A stretch of 15,215 nt of DNA from Frankiales bacterium (lineage in GTDB: Bacteria > Actinomycetota > Actinomycetes > Mycobacteriales > SCTD01). Within the stretch, counting starts at the first letter, position 1; each line of letters starts with the position of its first letter. The position numbers and the translations under genes were made by a program. This document shows positions 1-7,400 of this stretch, in pieces. Location of the stretch: the NCBI GenBank assembly GCA_025965495.1, contig JAOPWW010000155.1, positions 1 to 15,215 on the forward strand, written 5' to 3'. The notes beneath the pieces are model-generated. The model was given only the letters and a program-made list of their open reading frames with translations, was not told the DNA's origin and did no database searches.

Positions 1-771
1 GGCGTCGGTCTTGCCGGTCGGCTGGACCGTGATGTCCGAGGCCAGCTTGGCGATGCGGTTGTCCAGCATCGTCACGACCGGCAGGCGGTCGGCGTGCGCC
101 TTCTCGTAGGCGCGGACCTGGCCGAGCTGCTCCAGCGACAGGCTGCGCAGCCGGCCCCGGAGCGAGCCGAGCGTCATGTGGTCGTAGTCGGCCAGGGGCA
201 GGTCGTCGTGGGCCAGGACCTCGCCGCTGGCCTGCGTGATGTTCTCCGCCGCCCGGACCGCGGCGGGGGAGGCGGCGCTGTCGACGCGGGCGGTCTCGGG
301 CTCGGTGGCCTTCGGCGTCGGGACGCCCTTCGGCGCCTCCTCGGCCGGCACGACGTCGACGGTCTGCTCGGCCGCGTCGGCGGTCTCCTGCAGCGCCTCG
401 CCGGCGTTCTGCGCGGCCTTGCCGCCGGCGCTCTTCGCGGCGCCACCGACCGAGCGCAGCGCCCGGCCCGCGTCCTCGGCCGCGTCCTCGACCCGGTCGT
501 AGAGGCCCGCGACGGGGCTGCCCTGCAGGGCGCCCTCGACGGCGTCCTCGACCTCGTCGAAGGAGGTCCCGCGCAGGCGGGCGACGAGCCGCTCCCCGCG
601 CTCGGCGAGGTCGTCGTAGCCGCGGCGGGTGGCGTCGAGCGTGGTGAGGACGTTGCTCACGGCCAGGATCGGCAGCTGCACGACCTTGCCGGGCAGGGTC
701 CGCACGCCGGACAGCGTGGCGGGGATGAGTCCGAGCGCTGCAGCGACAGGGGTGGACAGGGTCTTGCTCAT
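1..771 (-). CDS. Lipid-droplet-associated-like protein (N-terminal part, cut by window edge)
   Basis: The frame is open from an ATG at 771 down to position 1, giving 257 codons without a stop, so the C-terminus lies outside the window. The start is supported by a GGAGGAA box at 776-782. Residues 9-70 are a mildly hydrophobic segment with the pattern LPGKVVQLP followed by a helix ending DLAERGERLV. I associate this layout with actinobacterial proteins annotated as lipid-droplet-associated, such as the gene next to lytB2 in mycobacteria. Residues 90-185 are Ala/Glu-rich and low complexity, probably a flexible or coiled helix. Residues about 191-245 form a second, well-ordered helical domain (LADYDHMTLGSLRGRL, then AYEKAHADR and TMLDNRIAKL), a type I recall from many actinobacterial proteins. 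It is divergent from ispH across 93 bp. The name rests on recollection of family pattern and gene order. A role in neutral-lipid storage is inference. Confidence 0.6.
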   Translation of the reverse strand, partial: MSKTLSTPVAAALGLIPATLSGVRTLPGKVVQLPILAVSNVLTTLDATRRGYDDLAERGERLVARLRGTSFDEVEDAVEGALQGSPVAGLYDRVEDAAEDAGRALRSVGGAAKSAGGKAAQNAGEALQETADAAEQTVDVVPAEEAPKGVPTPKATEPETARVDSAASPAAVRAAENITQASGEVLAHDDLPLADYDHMTLGSLRGRLRSLSLEQLGQVRAYEKAHADRLPVVTMLDNRIAKLASDITVQPTGKTDA

Positions 772-775
772 GCGG

Positions 776-782
776 TTCCTCC
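776..782 (-). promoter_or_regulatory. Ribosome binding site for the gene at 1-771
   Basis: Read on the minus strand this is GGAGGAA. The GGAGG core ends 6 nt before the ATG at 771, which is ideal Shine-Dalgarno spacing and fixes the start. It contrasts with the four neighbouring genes that seem to lack a usable Shine-Dalgarno sequence. Confidence 0.7.
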
Positions 783-852
783 GGGGAGTCGGGCGTCCTG
801 CTCAGCCTGCCCGAGCCCGGCCGGACGAACCGCCGGGACGGCGTGACGGACG

Positions 853-858
853 TACCAT
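853..858 (+). promoter_or_regulatory. Candidate -10 box (TACCAT), leaderless ispH
   Basis: TACCAT fits the actinobacterial TANNNT -10 pattern and ends 6 nt before the ispH ATG at 865, so transcription would begin at or within a base of the start codon. The only purine-rich box (GGAGG, 859-863) lies 1 nt from the ATG, too close to act as a Shine-Dalgarno sequence. No clear -35 TTGACA-like hexamer is visible upstream. Confidence 0.45.
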
Positions 859-864
859 GGAGGC

Positions 865-1848
865 ATGACCGCTCCTGCCCCGGCCCCCGCCAAGCGCGTG
901 CTCGTGGCAGCCCCGCGCGGCTACTGCGCCGGCGTCGACCGCGCCGTCCAGACCGTCGAGCGCAGCCTTGAGCTCTACGGTGCGCCGGTCTACGTGCGCA
1001 AGCAGATCGTCCACAACGCCCACGTCGTGCGCACCCTCGAGGAGCGCGGGGCCGTCTTCGTCGACGAGACCGACGAGGTCCCCGAGGGCGCCACCGTCGT
1101 GTTCTCCGCGCACGGCGTCGCGCCGACGGTGCACGAGGAGGCGCGCGCACGCTCGCTGAAGACGATCGACGCGACCTGCCCGCTGGTCACGAAGGTCCAC
1201 AACGAGGCCCGCCGCTTCGCCGCCGACGACGTCGACATCGTGCTGATCGGCCACGAGGGGCACGAGGAGGTCGTCGGCACGCAGGGCCAGGCGCCCGCGC
1301 ACATGCACCTCGTCGACGGGATCGACGAGGCCGCCGCCGTCCAGGTTCGCGACCCGGCCAAGGTCGCCTACCTGTCGCAGACGACGCTGTCGGTCGACGA
1401 GACCAACGTCACCGTCGCCGCGCTGCGCGAGCGCTTCCCGCTGCTGCAGGGTCCGCCGTCGGCCGACATCTGCTACGCGACGCAGAACCGCCAGGTCGCC
1501 GTCAAGGAGATCGCTGCCGAGAGCGACCTCGTGATCGTGGTCGGGTCGCGCAACTCCTCCAACTCCGTCCGGCTCGTCGAGGTCGCCCTCGACGCCGGCG
1601 CCGGGGCGTCGTACCTGGTCGACCACGCCGGCGAGATCGACCCCAGCTGGCTGCAGGGCGTCACCACGGTCGGCCTGACCAGCGGGGCGTCCGTGCCGGA
1701 GATCCTGGTCCGGGACGTCCGCGACTGGCTGGCCCACCGGGGCTACACCGACGTCCAGGAGGTCACCGCAGCCGAGGAGCACCTGCTGTTCGCGCTGCCG
1801 CCCGAGCTGCGCCGCGACCTGCGCGCAGCCGGGCTGCCCGACGCCTAG
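865..1848 (+). CDS. ispH: 4-hydroxy-3-methylbut-2-enyl diphosphate reductase (IspH/LytB)
   Basis: This is the last enzyme of the cytosolic MEP pathway. It reduces HMBPP to isopentenyl and dimethylallyl diphosphate with an iron-sulfur cluster. The 327-residue product has the usual family length. The three cluster cysteines are visible: Cys21 in [11 protein letters not shown], Cys105 in [11 protein letters not shown] and Cys203 in [11 protein letters not shown]. Also present are the substrate-binding histidine motifs SAHGV (82-85) and [11 protein letters not shown] (129-139, including the catalytic glutamate region), TTLSVDET (173-180), and the diphosphate-binding GSRNSSNS (227-234). The ATG at 865 is chosen because the conserved [14 protein letters not shown] core starts at residue 10 and a -10-like box lies just upstream. 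The gene ends tail to tail with the minus-strand gene at 1845, sharing four bases. Identification is secure; no residues look missing. Confidence 0.98.
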   Translation: MTAPAPAPAKRVLVAAPRGYCAGVDRAVQTVERSLELYGAPVYVRKQIVHNAHVVRTLEERGAVFVDETDEVPEGATVVFSAHGVAPTVHEEARARSLKTIDATCPLVTKVHNEARRFAADDVDIVLIGHEGHEEVVGTQGQAPAHMHLVDGIDEAAAVQVRDPAKVAYLSQTTLSVDETNVTVAALRERFPLLQGPPSADICYATQNRQVAVKEIAAESDLVIVVGSRNSSNSVRLVEVALDAGAGASYLVDHAGEIDPSWLQGVTTVGLTSGASVPEILVRDVRDWLAHRGYTDVQEVTAAEEHLLFALPPELRRDLRAAGLPDA

Positions 1849-2273
1849 GACGCGTACTCGGACTGCGGCGCGTCCTCGCGCACGGTCCGCCGTCGGCCGA
1901 GCCCGCGGGCGAGGGCGATGACGAGCGCGATCCCCGTGGCGGTCAGCAGCGCCGGGGCCTCGAGCACCAGCGCGGTGAACAGCTGGAGCGCCTGCCGCTC
2001 CAGGAAGCCACCGGCCGCTCCCGTGCCCTGCACGCCGCCGGCGACCAGGGCGATGACCGCGTAGGACAGCGGCGGCAGCACGACGGCCACGCCGAGGCTG
2101 TCGCGCCGGACGACCAGCGCCGCGAGCGTGCAGCCCAGGACGAAGCAGACGGCGAAGACGACGCGCAGGCCGGGGCCGGTCAGGACGTCGAACAGGCCGC
2201 CGGCGAGGCCCAGCCCGAGCGCCAGGACGACAGCGCCGACCGCGGGCACGCCGGGGGAGGAGCGGTCAGTCAC
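1845..2273 (-). CDS. Small multi-pass membrane protein (DUF6542-like, Rv1111c position)
   Basis: The GTG at 2273 begins a 142-residue protein ([17 protein letters not shown]...). Four hydrophobic stretches are visible: about residues 8-28, 31-51, 57-78 and 95-118. The N-terminus is short and the C-terminal tail is charged and Arg-rich ([13 protein letters not shown]), facing the cytoplasm by the positive-inside rule. Its size, topology and place between ispH and ychF on the opposite strand match the small membrane protein I recall as Rv1111c and the family I recall as DUF6542. The function is unknown. The frame stays open far upstream, to 4091, but only as the antisense of ychF. The GTG start is preferred because a TACGGT box ends 7 nt before it. 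Its TAG stop overlaps the ispH TAG on the other strand. Confidence 0.8.
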   Translation of the reverse strand: MTDRSSPGVPAVGAVVLALGLGLAGGLFDVLTGPGLRVVFAVCFVLGCTLAALVVRRDSLGVAVVLPPLSYAVIALVAGGVQGTGAAGGFLERQALQLFTALVLEAPALLTATGIALVIALARGLGRRRTVREDAPQSEYAS

Positions 2274-2280
2274 GGCGGCG

Positions 2281-2286
2281 ACCGTA
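2281..2286 (-). promoter_or_regulatory. Candidate -10 box (TACGGT) for the membrane protein gene
   Basis: On the minus strand TACGGT ends 7 nt before the GTG at 2273, so the transcript would be leaderless. No Shine-Dalgarno sequence precedes the GTG (the bases are CGCCGCC). The box sits where the -35 of the opposing plus-strand promoter (-10 at 2309-2314) would fall. Confidence 0.4.
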
Positions 2287-2308
2287 CCGCCGTCGTCGCC
2301 GCGGGCTC

Positions 2309-2314
2309 TAGAGT
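2309..2314 (+). promoter_or_regulatory. Candidate -10 box (TAGAGT) for the small-gene pair
   Basis: TAGAGT ends 8 nt before the GTG at 2323. The intervening bases (CGGGTCGC) contain no Shine-Dalgarno sequence, consistent with a leaderless or near-leaderless transcript for the 80-codon gene and the YCII gene behind it. No recognisable -35 hexamer is seen. Confidence 0.4.
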
Positions 2315-2322
2315 CGGGTCGC

Positions 2323-2565
2323 GTGTCGGACCTCACCGAGAACGCCCTGGACGCCGTCGCCGCGCAGGCCCAGCGGGCCGACCCGGGCCTGCCGCCCGAG
2401 ACCGCGCGGCTGCTCGCCGGGGAGGCCCTGCTGCACGTCGCGGACGGCGTGAGGGACGCGCCCGAGCTCGCCCGGCTGCTGCTGGCCGACCACCCGGAGG
2501 CCGGGGCCAGCGCAGCCGCCGTCGTCGCCCGGGCGGCCACGTCGTCGCCGGAGAGCAGCACGTGA
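2323..2565 (+). CDS. Small helical protein of unknown function (80 aa)
   Basis: The GTG at 2323 opens an 80-residue, Ala/Leu-rich, acidic protein (VSDLTENALDAVAAQAQRAD...) predicted by eye to be almost entirely helical, without signal peptide or membrane segment. I do not recognise a family. The start is chosen from the TAGAGT box just upstream and because going further upstream would run into the divergent gene. The stop TGA overlaps the next start codon (GTGA, 2562-2565), so the two are very likely co-transcribed and translationally coupled. A real gene is supported by coupling and codon bias, but its role is open. Confidence 0.65.
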   Translation: MSDLTENALDAVAAQAQRADPGLPPETARLLAGEALLHVADGVRDAPELARLLLADHPEAGASAAAVVARAATSSPESST

Positions 2566-2900
2566 GCGGCGTCCGCATCTCGCACGCGCCCGACGGCGTC
2601 ACCACCTGGTACGCGCTGTACCGGCCGGCCCGGCCCGAGTGGTCGACGACGCCCCGCGCCGCGGAGCGGGTGGCCCTGCACCAGCACGGCCAGTGGCTCG
2701 ACCACCTCACCCGCACCGGCGTCTGCGTCGCCGCGGGGGTCCTGGTCGACGACGGCACCGAGTTCGCTGTCCTGGACGGCCTCGAGCGGCGCGAGGCCCG
2801 GTCGCTGTGCGAGCGCGACCCCTGGATCGCCGAGGGGCACGCCACGGTGGAGCTGGTGCCCATGCGGCTCTCGCACGAGCGGGGCTCGGCCCCCGCGTAG
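2562..2900 (+). CDS. YCII-related (YciI-like) domain protein
   Basis: The product is a 112-residue cytosolic protein with the layout of the YCII family: an N-terminal strand (TWYALYRPARPEW), a helix with LHQHGQWLDHLTRTG, a central strand region (VAAGVLVDDG, EFAVLDG), and a C-terminal helix-strand with RDPWIAEGHATVELVPM that carries the typical Asp-Pro and closing V-x-P. YCII proteins are small ferredoxin-like-fold dimers with conserved His/Asp residues. Some are enzyme-like, but most have no known reaction, so none is assigned here. The GTG start overlaps the preceding stop by 4 nt and has a GGAGAG box at 2550-2555, 6 nt upstream. ychF starts 27 bp downstream but seems to have its own promoter. 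Confidence 0.75.
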   Translation: MSGVRISHAPDGVTTWYALYRPARPEWSTTPRAAERVALHQHGQWLDHLTRTGVCVAAGVLVDDGTEFAVLDGLERREARSLCERDPWIAEGHATVELVPMRLSHERGSAPA

Positions 2901-2914
2901 GCCCGGCCCCTCAG

Positions 2915-2920
2915 TAGCCT
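2915..2920 (+). promoter_or_regulatory. Candidate -10 box (TAGCCT), leaderless ychF
   Basis: TAGCCT ends 7 nt before the GTG at 2928. The run CTGGGGG between them touches the start codon and is too close to serve as a standard Shine-Dalgarno sequence. A leaderless ychF transcript starting at the GTG fits best, in addition to any readthrough from the YCII gene. Confidence 0.4.
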
Positions 2921-2927
2921 CTGGGGG

Positions 2928-4001
2928 GTGAGCCTCAGCATCGGGATCGTCGGCCTGCCCAACGTCGGCAAGAGCACCCTGTTCAACGCGCTGACCAAGA
3001 ACGACGTCCTCGCGGCCAACTACCCCTTCGCCACCATCGAGCCGAACGTCGGCGTGGTCGGCGTCCCGGACGAGCGGCTCGGCACGCTCGCCGAGGTGTT
3101 CAAGAGCGAGAAGACGGTCCCGGCCACCGTCGACTTCGTGGACATCGCCGGCATCGTCAAGGGCGCGAGCGAGGGCGAGGGCCTCGGCAACAAGTTCCTC
3201 GCCAACATCCGCGACAGCGACGCCGTGTGCCAGGTCATCCGGGCGTTCACCGACGTCGACGTCGTGCACGTCGACGGGCGGGTCTCGCCCAAGGACGACC
3301 TGGAGACGATCAACACCGAGCTGATCCTGGCTGACCTGCAGACGATCGAGAAGGCGCTCCCCCGGCTCGAGACGGAGCTGCGGCTCAAGAAGGAGAACGC
3401 CCTCGTTCTCGAGGCCGTCAAGGAGGCCCAGCGGGTCCTCGACGGCGGGCAGACCGTGTTCGGTGCCGGCCTGGACCCCGCCCCCCTGCGCGAGCTGCAC
3501 CTGCTGACCGCCAAGCCGTTCCTGTACGTGTTCAACCTCGACGAGGACTCCCTGTCCGACGACGCCTTCAAGGCCTCGCTCTCGGAGCTGGTCGCACCGG
3601 CCGAGGCGGTGTTCCTGTCGGCCAAGGTCGAGTCCGAGCTCATCGAGATGAGCGACGACGAGGCGCTCGAGATGCTGCAGTCGATGGGCCAGCAGGAGTC
3701 CGGGCTGCACCAGCTCGCCCGCATCGGCTTCGACACCCTGGGGCTGCAGACCTACCTGACGGCCGGTCCCAAGGAGTCCCGGGCCTGGACGATCAAGAAG
3801 GGCGCGACCGCGCCGCAGGCGGCCGGCGTGATCCACACGGACTTCGAGCGGGGCTTCATCAAGGCCGAGGTCATCGGCTTCGAGGACCTCGTGGCGGCCG
3901 GCTCGGTCGTGGCGGCCCGGGCGGCCGGCAAGGCCCGCATGGAGGGCAAGGACTACGTGATGCAGGACGGCGACGTCGTCGAGTTCCGCTTCAACGTGTA
4001 G
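2928..4001 (+). CDS. ychF: Ribosome-associated ATPase/GTPase YchF (OLA1 family)
   Basis: This universally conserved P-loop protein of the Obg-related group binds ribosomes and usually prefers ATP to GTP. Its cellular role is linked to stress and translation control. The 357-residue length is normal. Motifs seen: Walker A GLPNVGKST (9-17); the G3 region DIAGIVKGAS (72-81); His114 in DVVHVDG, the position of the catalytic histidine of the family; NLDE (203-206) in place of NKxD, which explains relaxed nucleotide choice; and SAKVE as G5. A helical coiled segment occupies about 125-170. The C-terminal TGS domain lies at about 270-357 (TYLTAGPKESRAWTIKKG to DGDVVEFRFNV). The GTG start gives the expected SLSIGIVGLPNVGKS N-terminus. 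Gene order with ispH resembles mycobacteria. Nothing is missing. Confidence 0.97.
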   Translation: MSLSIGIVGLPNVGKSTLFNALTKNDVLAANYPFATIEPNVGVVGVPDERLGTLAEVFKSEKTVPATVDFVDIAGIVKGASEGEGLGNKFLANIRDSDAVCQVIRAFTDVDVVHVDGRVSPKDDLETINTELILADLQTIEKALPRLETELRLKKENALVLEAVKEAQRVLDGGQTVFGAGLDPAPLRELHLLTAKPFLYVFNLDEDSLSDDAFKASLSELVAPAEAVFLSAKVESELIEMSDDEALEMLQSMGQQESGLHQLARIGFDTLGLQTYLTAGPKESRAWTIKKGATAPQAAGVIHTDFERGFIKAEVIGFEDLVAAGSVVAARAAGKARMEGKDYVMQDGDVVEFRFNV

Positions 4002-4007
4002 TTCGCC

Positions 4008-4032
4008 CCGCCGGGCGGTCACCCGGTGGCGG
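4008..4032 (+). terminator. Weak hairpin after ychF, possible terminator
   Basis: CCGCCGGG (4008-4015) can pair with CCCGGTGGCGG (4022-4032) around a 6-nt loop, with a small bulge. It begins 6 nt after the ychF stop. There is no T-tract, as is common in actinomycetes, so termination is plausible but not shown. Confidence 0.35.
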
Positions 4033-4059
4033 CTGGCGCTCTGCGGCGGCCCCAGGGCC

Positions 4060-4091
4060 TCGATCGAAGCAGTGTGTAGTCGTCCGCACAC
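4060..4091. repeat. Palindrome TCGATCGA and inverted repeat GTGTG-N10-CACAC
   Basis: TCGATCGA at 4060-4067 is a perfect 8-bp palindrome. Five bases further, GTGTG (4072-4076) and CACAC (4087-4091) form a perfect inverted repeat with a 10-bp spacer, about one helical turn apart as in dimeric-regulator sites. Both lie in the less G/C-rich part of the leader. Short palindromes like these can arise by chance. Confidence 0.3.
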
Positions 4092-4196
4092 GGGCCGTGA
4101 GAGTTCAGGCCGCCCGGCGCCGAGGTGCTACTCCGAGATGGTCCGAAGTGCCGATGTGCCCGGCATGGCGGGAGTGGGTGACTCGTCCTCGCCTGG

Positions 4197-4213
4197 CAGG
4201 TCGACGTGACCTG
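4197..4213. promoter_or_regulatory. Candidate operator CAGGTC-N5-GACCTG
   Basis: This is a perfect 6-bp inverted repeat with a 5-bp spacer (17 bp in all), 109 nt before the start codon of the giant gene. It is flanked by a direct copy of CCTGG (4192-4196 and 4210-4214). The geometry fits a dimeric helix-turn-helix regulator, but no regulator gene is in the window and chance is not excluded. Confidence 0.25.
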
Positions 4214-4310
4214 GTGCGCGGAACGACGTCGCCCCTCGCTCGAGGGCGCAGCGACACGGCACCGACTGCAGCCCCCCTGACCCGGCGGACGCGGCGCGAC
4301 CGTCAGCACT

Positions 4311-4316
4311 GAGGAA
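4311..4316 (+). promoter_or_regulatory. Ribosome binding site for the giant secreted protein
   Basis: GAGGAA ends 5 nt before the GTG at 4322. The spacing is good and it places the start directly before a textbook signal peptide, so this gene, unlike ispH and ychF, is translated from a led mRNA. Confidence 0.7.
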
Positions 4317-4321
4317 CACAC

Positions 4322-4414
4322 GTGCCGTCAGCAGTGAAGTCCGTCCTCGCCACCCTCGTCACGACGGCGGTGCTCGTCGCCTACGGAGCGACGGCGGCCG
4401 CACCCGCGCAGGCC
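4322..4414 (+). other. Sec signal peptide of the giant protein
   Basis: Residues 1-31 have a short n-region with Lys6, a hydrophobic core (VLATLVTTAVLVAYGATAAA) and an APAQA-DT cleavage context, with predicted cut after Ala31. There is no twin-arginine pair and no lipobox cysteine, so Sec and signal peptidase I are expected. Confidence 0.88.
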
Positions 4415-7400
4415 GACACCGGCCAGGACGCGGCCAGCGCCGCCGTGACGGACCTGCTGAGGCGGCTGTCGACCGACGTCCTGCCGCAGACGGCCTCGAG
4501 CTCCGCGGTCTCCCAGCAGCTGCCGACCCTCGCGAGGACCGCGGCCGAGTCGGTCGACCTCAAGACGGCCTTCTCCAGCGCGCTCGCGACGGGGGGCCCG
4601 CTGGCCGACGTCGGGCTGCAGAAGGACCTGTCCGACCTCAAGGGCTACCTCGACGGCGCGGGCGACAAGACCTGGACCTTCGACGCCCGCCTCGACGGCC
4701 AGGCGCTGACGCTCGACTACACGCGGCAGGTGGTGTCGGAGGCGGGCCTGGACATCCGCGACCCGGAGGGCACGCTCAGCCTGTCCAGCGGCAAGGGGAT
4801 CACCGTCACGGGCACGCTGAAGGGCTCGTTCACGTTCGTGTACTCGGCTGCGGACGGCCAGGCCAGCCTGACCCACCCCTCGCTGTCGATCACGACCACC
4901 GGTGACCTGCCTGCCTCCACCACGATCGATGCCGGCCTCGGCATCCTCGGGGTGCAGGTCGTCGGCGACGCCACTGCCGACGACTACCGCCTGAGCAGCA
5001 CCGTCACCACGACCTGGGCCAACCCGGACGACGACCCCGCCGGTTCCCTCGCCTTCGACGACCCCGCCACGGCGACTCCCGACGACGGTGAGCTGGCTGC
5101 GGACGGCGCCGGCGCGGGGCTGGTGACGGCGGTCCGCACGGGGACGCTGACCGCGTCCCTGGTCGCGAAGCCGCGTGCGAGCACGCTGGTCGCCGGCCTG
5201 CCGTCGGTAGGGGCGACGGTCCACGTGTCGTCCGCTCCGACCGACGGTGGGACCTTCGAGGCCCCGAAGGTCTCGTCAGACGTGCCCGTCGCGGCGAAGC
5301 CGTTCCTGAGCATGACTCCGCGCGACCTCGCGGCGGCGCTGTCGCAGGCGGCGTCCGCGGTGCTCGGCATGCAGGACGCGCAGGACGGCCAGCTGCCGCT
5401 GATGCGCGGGACGATCGGCAACGCCGTCGACGCCGTCGGCGGCATCAAGGCGTTCCTCGCCAAGGAGGTCCCGGACGCCGACCCCGACGACGACACCCCC
5501 GGGCAGCCCTCGTTCGCGTCCCTGCAGGACATGCTCAAGGCGTTGGACGGTGCGAGCTTCGACACCGGCTGGACGATCGCCGTGGCTCCGGGAGCCGCCT
5601 ACGACGCCGGAAGCAAGAAGGTCGGCTTCACCGTCACGACGACGCGCGGCGGCGTGAAGGACCTCGAGCTCAACGTCCTCGGCGCCGAGACCACCGGCAC
5701 GATCACCGCGTACACGGAGGCCACCCGGCAACTGACCGCCTCGGGCGTCGACTTCACGAAGGACGGGGGCGCGGCCGCGCTCGCCGGCCGCAAGGTCACG
5801 GCCGGCCTCTCCTACGGCACGGTCCAGGAAGTGACAGGCAGCGGGAAGCTGCTGCTCACCGCTGACGGCTGGTCTGCAGGTGTGCCGGCGAAGGGGACGC
5901 GCTTCTCGGTCGAGGCGGCGGACCCGAAGACGGGCGCGCCGGAGCTCGCGAGCGCTCTCGCGGCCGCGACCGGGATCGGCGTGGCGAACGCCGACCTGTC
6001 GACGGCGACCGTGACGCCCGCCGTGACGCTCACGCTCCCGATGGCGCTGGACCTGCGCGCACCGCTGACCTTCGCGGGTGACCTGTCGAAGAAGGACTGC
6101 GACCCGGACCCGGTCAAGGAGGCCGCGTGCCCGTTCAAGCAGGTCGACGCGAGCGGCCTCGGACGCGTCATCACCTCGCTCCCGCTGGCCAGCGACCGCG
6201 TCCTGCTCCGGCAGGCGAAGGACGTCGACGTGCTCGTCGCCGACGCCGACGTCACCTCGCCGGTGCAGATCAACACCACCAGCGGCTTCCTCGCCCTCAC
6301 GGTCGGCGGGACGGTCACGATGAAGCGCCCCACGACGGGGCACCTGCAGACGCTGACGCTCCTGGACAGCGGCGACCTGCCCGTCCCGGCCTTCGTCGAG
6401 CAGGTGCGCCAGCAGGCGGCGGCGACGGCCACCGCGGCTCCCACCGTCTTCTCGCAGAAGCTCGCCGGCTCCGTCAGTGCGGCTCTCGACATCAGCGTCG
6501 ACGGCGCGCCCAACGCCTTCGCACCGAACAGCAACAGCACGAGGGTCACGCTCACCGGCACCGTCGCCGGTCTGGCCGGCGGCGACCTGTCGAAGGTCAC
6601 CGTGACGGCGGACGAGCCGGCTCGCGCGGACCTTCTAAAGGCGCTCGACTTCGAGCCGAACAACCCCACGTCCCTGTTTGGCGGGGTCCAGGCGGCCTTC
6701 GAGGCAGCCGGCGCCGACCTCACGACCATGACCGGTGGCGGCCTCGACACCCCCATCCCGTTCGTCGGCTCGTCGGTGGGCCAGCTGCTCGGTGCAGGTG
6801 CCAGTGGTGCGCAGGGCGTGACCTACACGCAGCAGGCCAGGGTCGCCGACAAGCCCGAGGTCCCCGCGACGACGACCGCCGCCGCCGTCCCGGCCGTCGC
6901 GGGCTCGCCCGCCACGACCACGCTCACCGACCCCGACCCCAAGGGCAGGTTCGGCCAGACCTTCCTCGGCCGCCGCGTCGTCGTCGGGTCGACGGTCGCG
7001 ACGGTCGTGGGTGTCGGGAGCCCGGTCTCCGGGGGCACGACCTCCGCCTCGCTGGTCCTCGCGCCGCAGATCACGCCCGTGCCGGACACCGACACCCCGT
7101 ACCTCGTCGAGAACGAGCTGCTCGGCGCCGTGCACGTCCTGCAGGCCCTCACGCCCGCGACGCTCCAGGAGGCCGTCGCGATGGCGCAGGCCTCCCTCGG
7201 CAACGGCTCGACCATCGACGTGGGCCTCGTGGGGGGCGCCGCCGGGCCGCAGCTGCGGCTGGACCTCGGCTGGGAGCGCGCCTACCGGGTCTCGCACCCG
7301 GTCAGCCTCGAGTTCGGCGACTCGCAGCTGGTCGGCGCCAGCGGCGGCGGGGAGCTGAGCCTCGACGCGACCGGCTCGGTGAAGCTGAGCCTCCTGCTGC

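Larger units (their letters stand above)
4033..4310. other. Non-coding leader upstream of the giant secreted-protein gene
   Basis: Between ychF and the giant gene I see no convincing coding sequence. Short Arg-rich frames exist on both strands but look like random GC-rich translation. The part around 4060-4160 is less G/C-rich than its surroundings. It contains an 8-bp palindrome, a 5-bp inverted repeat and a 6-5-6 inverted repeat. A GGAAC at 4220-4224 resembles an ECF-sigma -35, but the expected -10 (CGTC/CGTT) is not matched at the right distance. No known riboswitch was recognised. The promoter of the giant gene presumably lies here. Confidence 0.5.

Noticed and set aside
94..846. Plus-strand open frame opposite the lipid-droplet-like gene
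   Set aside because: The translation is Arg/Gly/Leu low complexity with no family pattern, while the minus strand has a good ribosome binding site and recognisable domains.
857..868. A 3-codon upstream frame (ATG GAG GCA TGA) overlapping the ispH start
   Set aside because: Its ATG overlaps the -10-like box, so on a leaderless transcript it would not be in the mRNA. Nothing else supports it.
2274..4091. Upstream extension of the minus-strand membrane protein to about 748 residues
   Set aside because: The extra part is only the antisense of ychF and the two small genes. The GTG at 2273 with a -10-like box gives a normal family length.
4097..4312. A 71-codon GTG frame in the leader of the giant gene
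   Set aside because: It is Arg-rich with random composition, has no ribosome binding site, and runs into the giant gene's own ribosome binding site. Codon use does not resemble the real genes.
4033..4321. Possible cyclic-di-AMP or other riboswitch before the giant gene
   Set aside because: I could not trace a conserved riboswitch core or a multi-stem fold. Only short palindromes are present.
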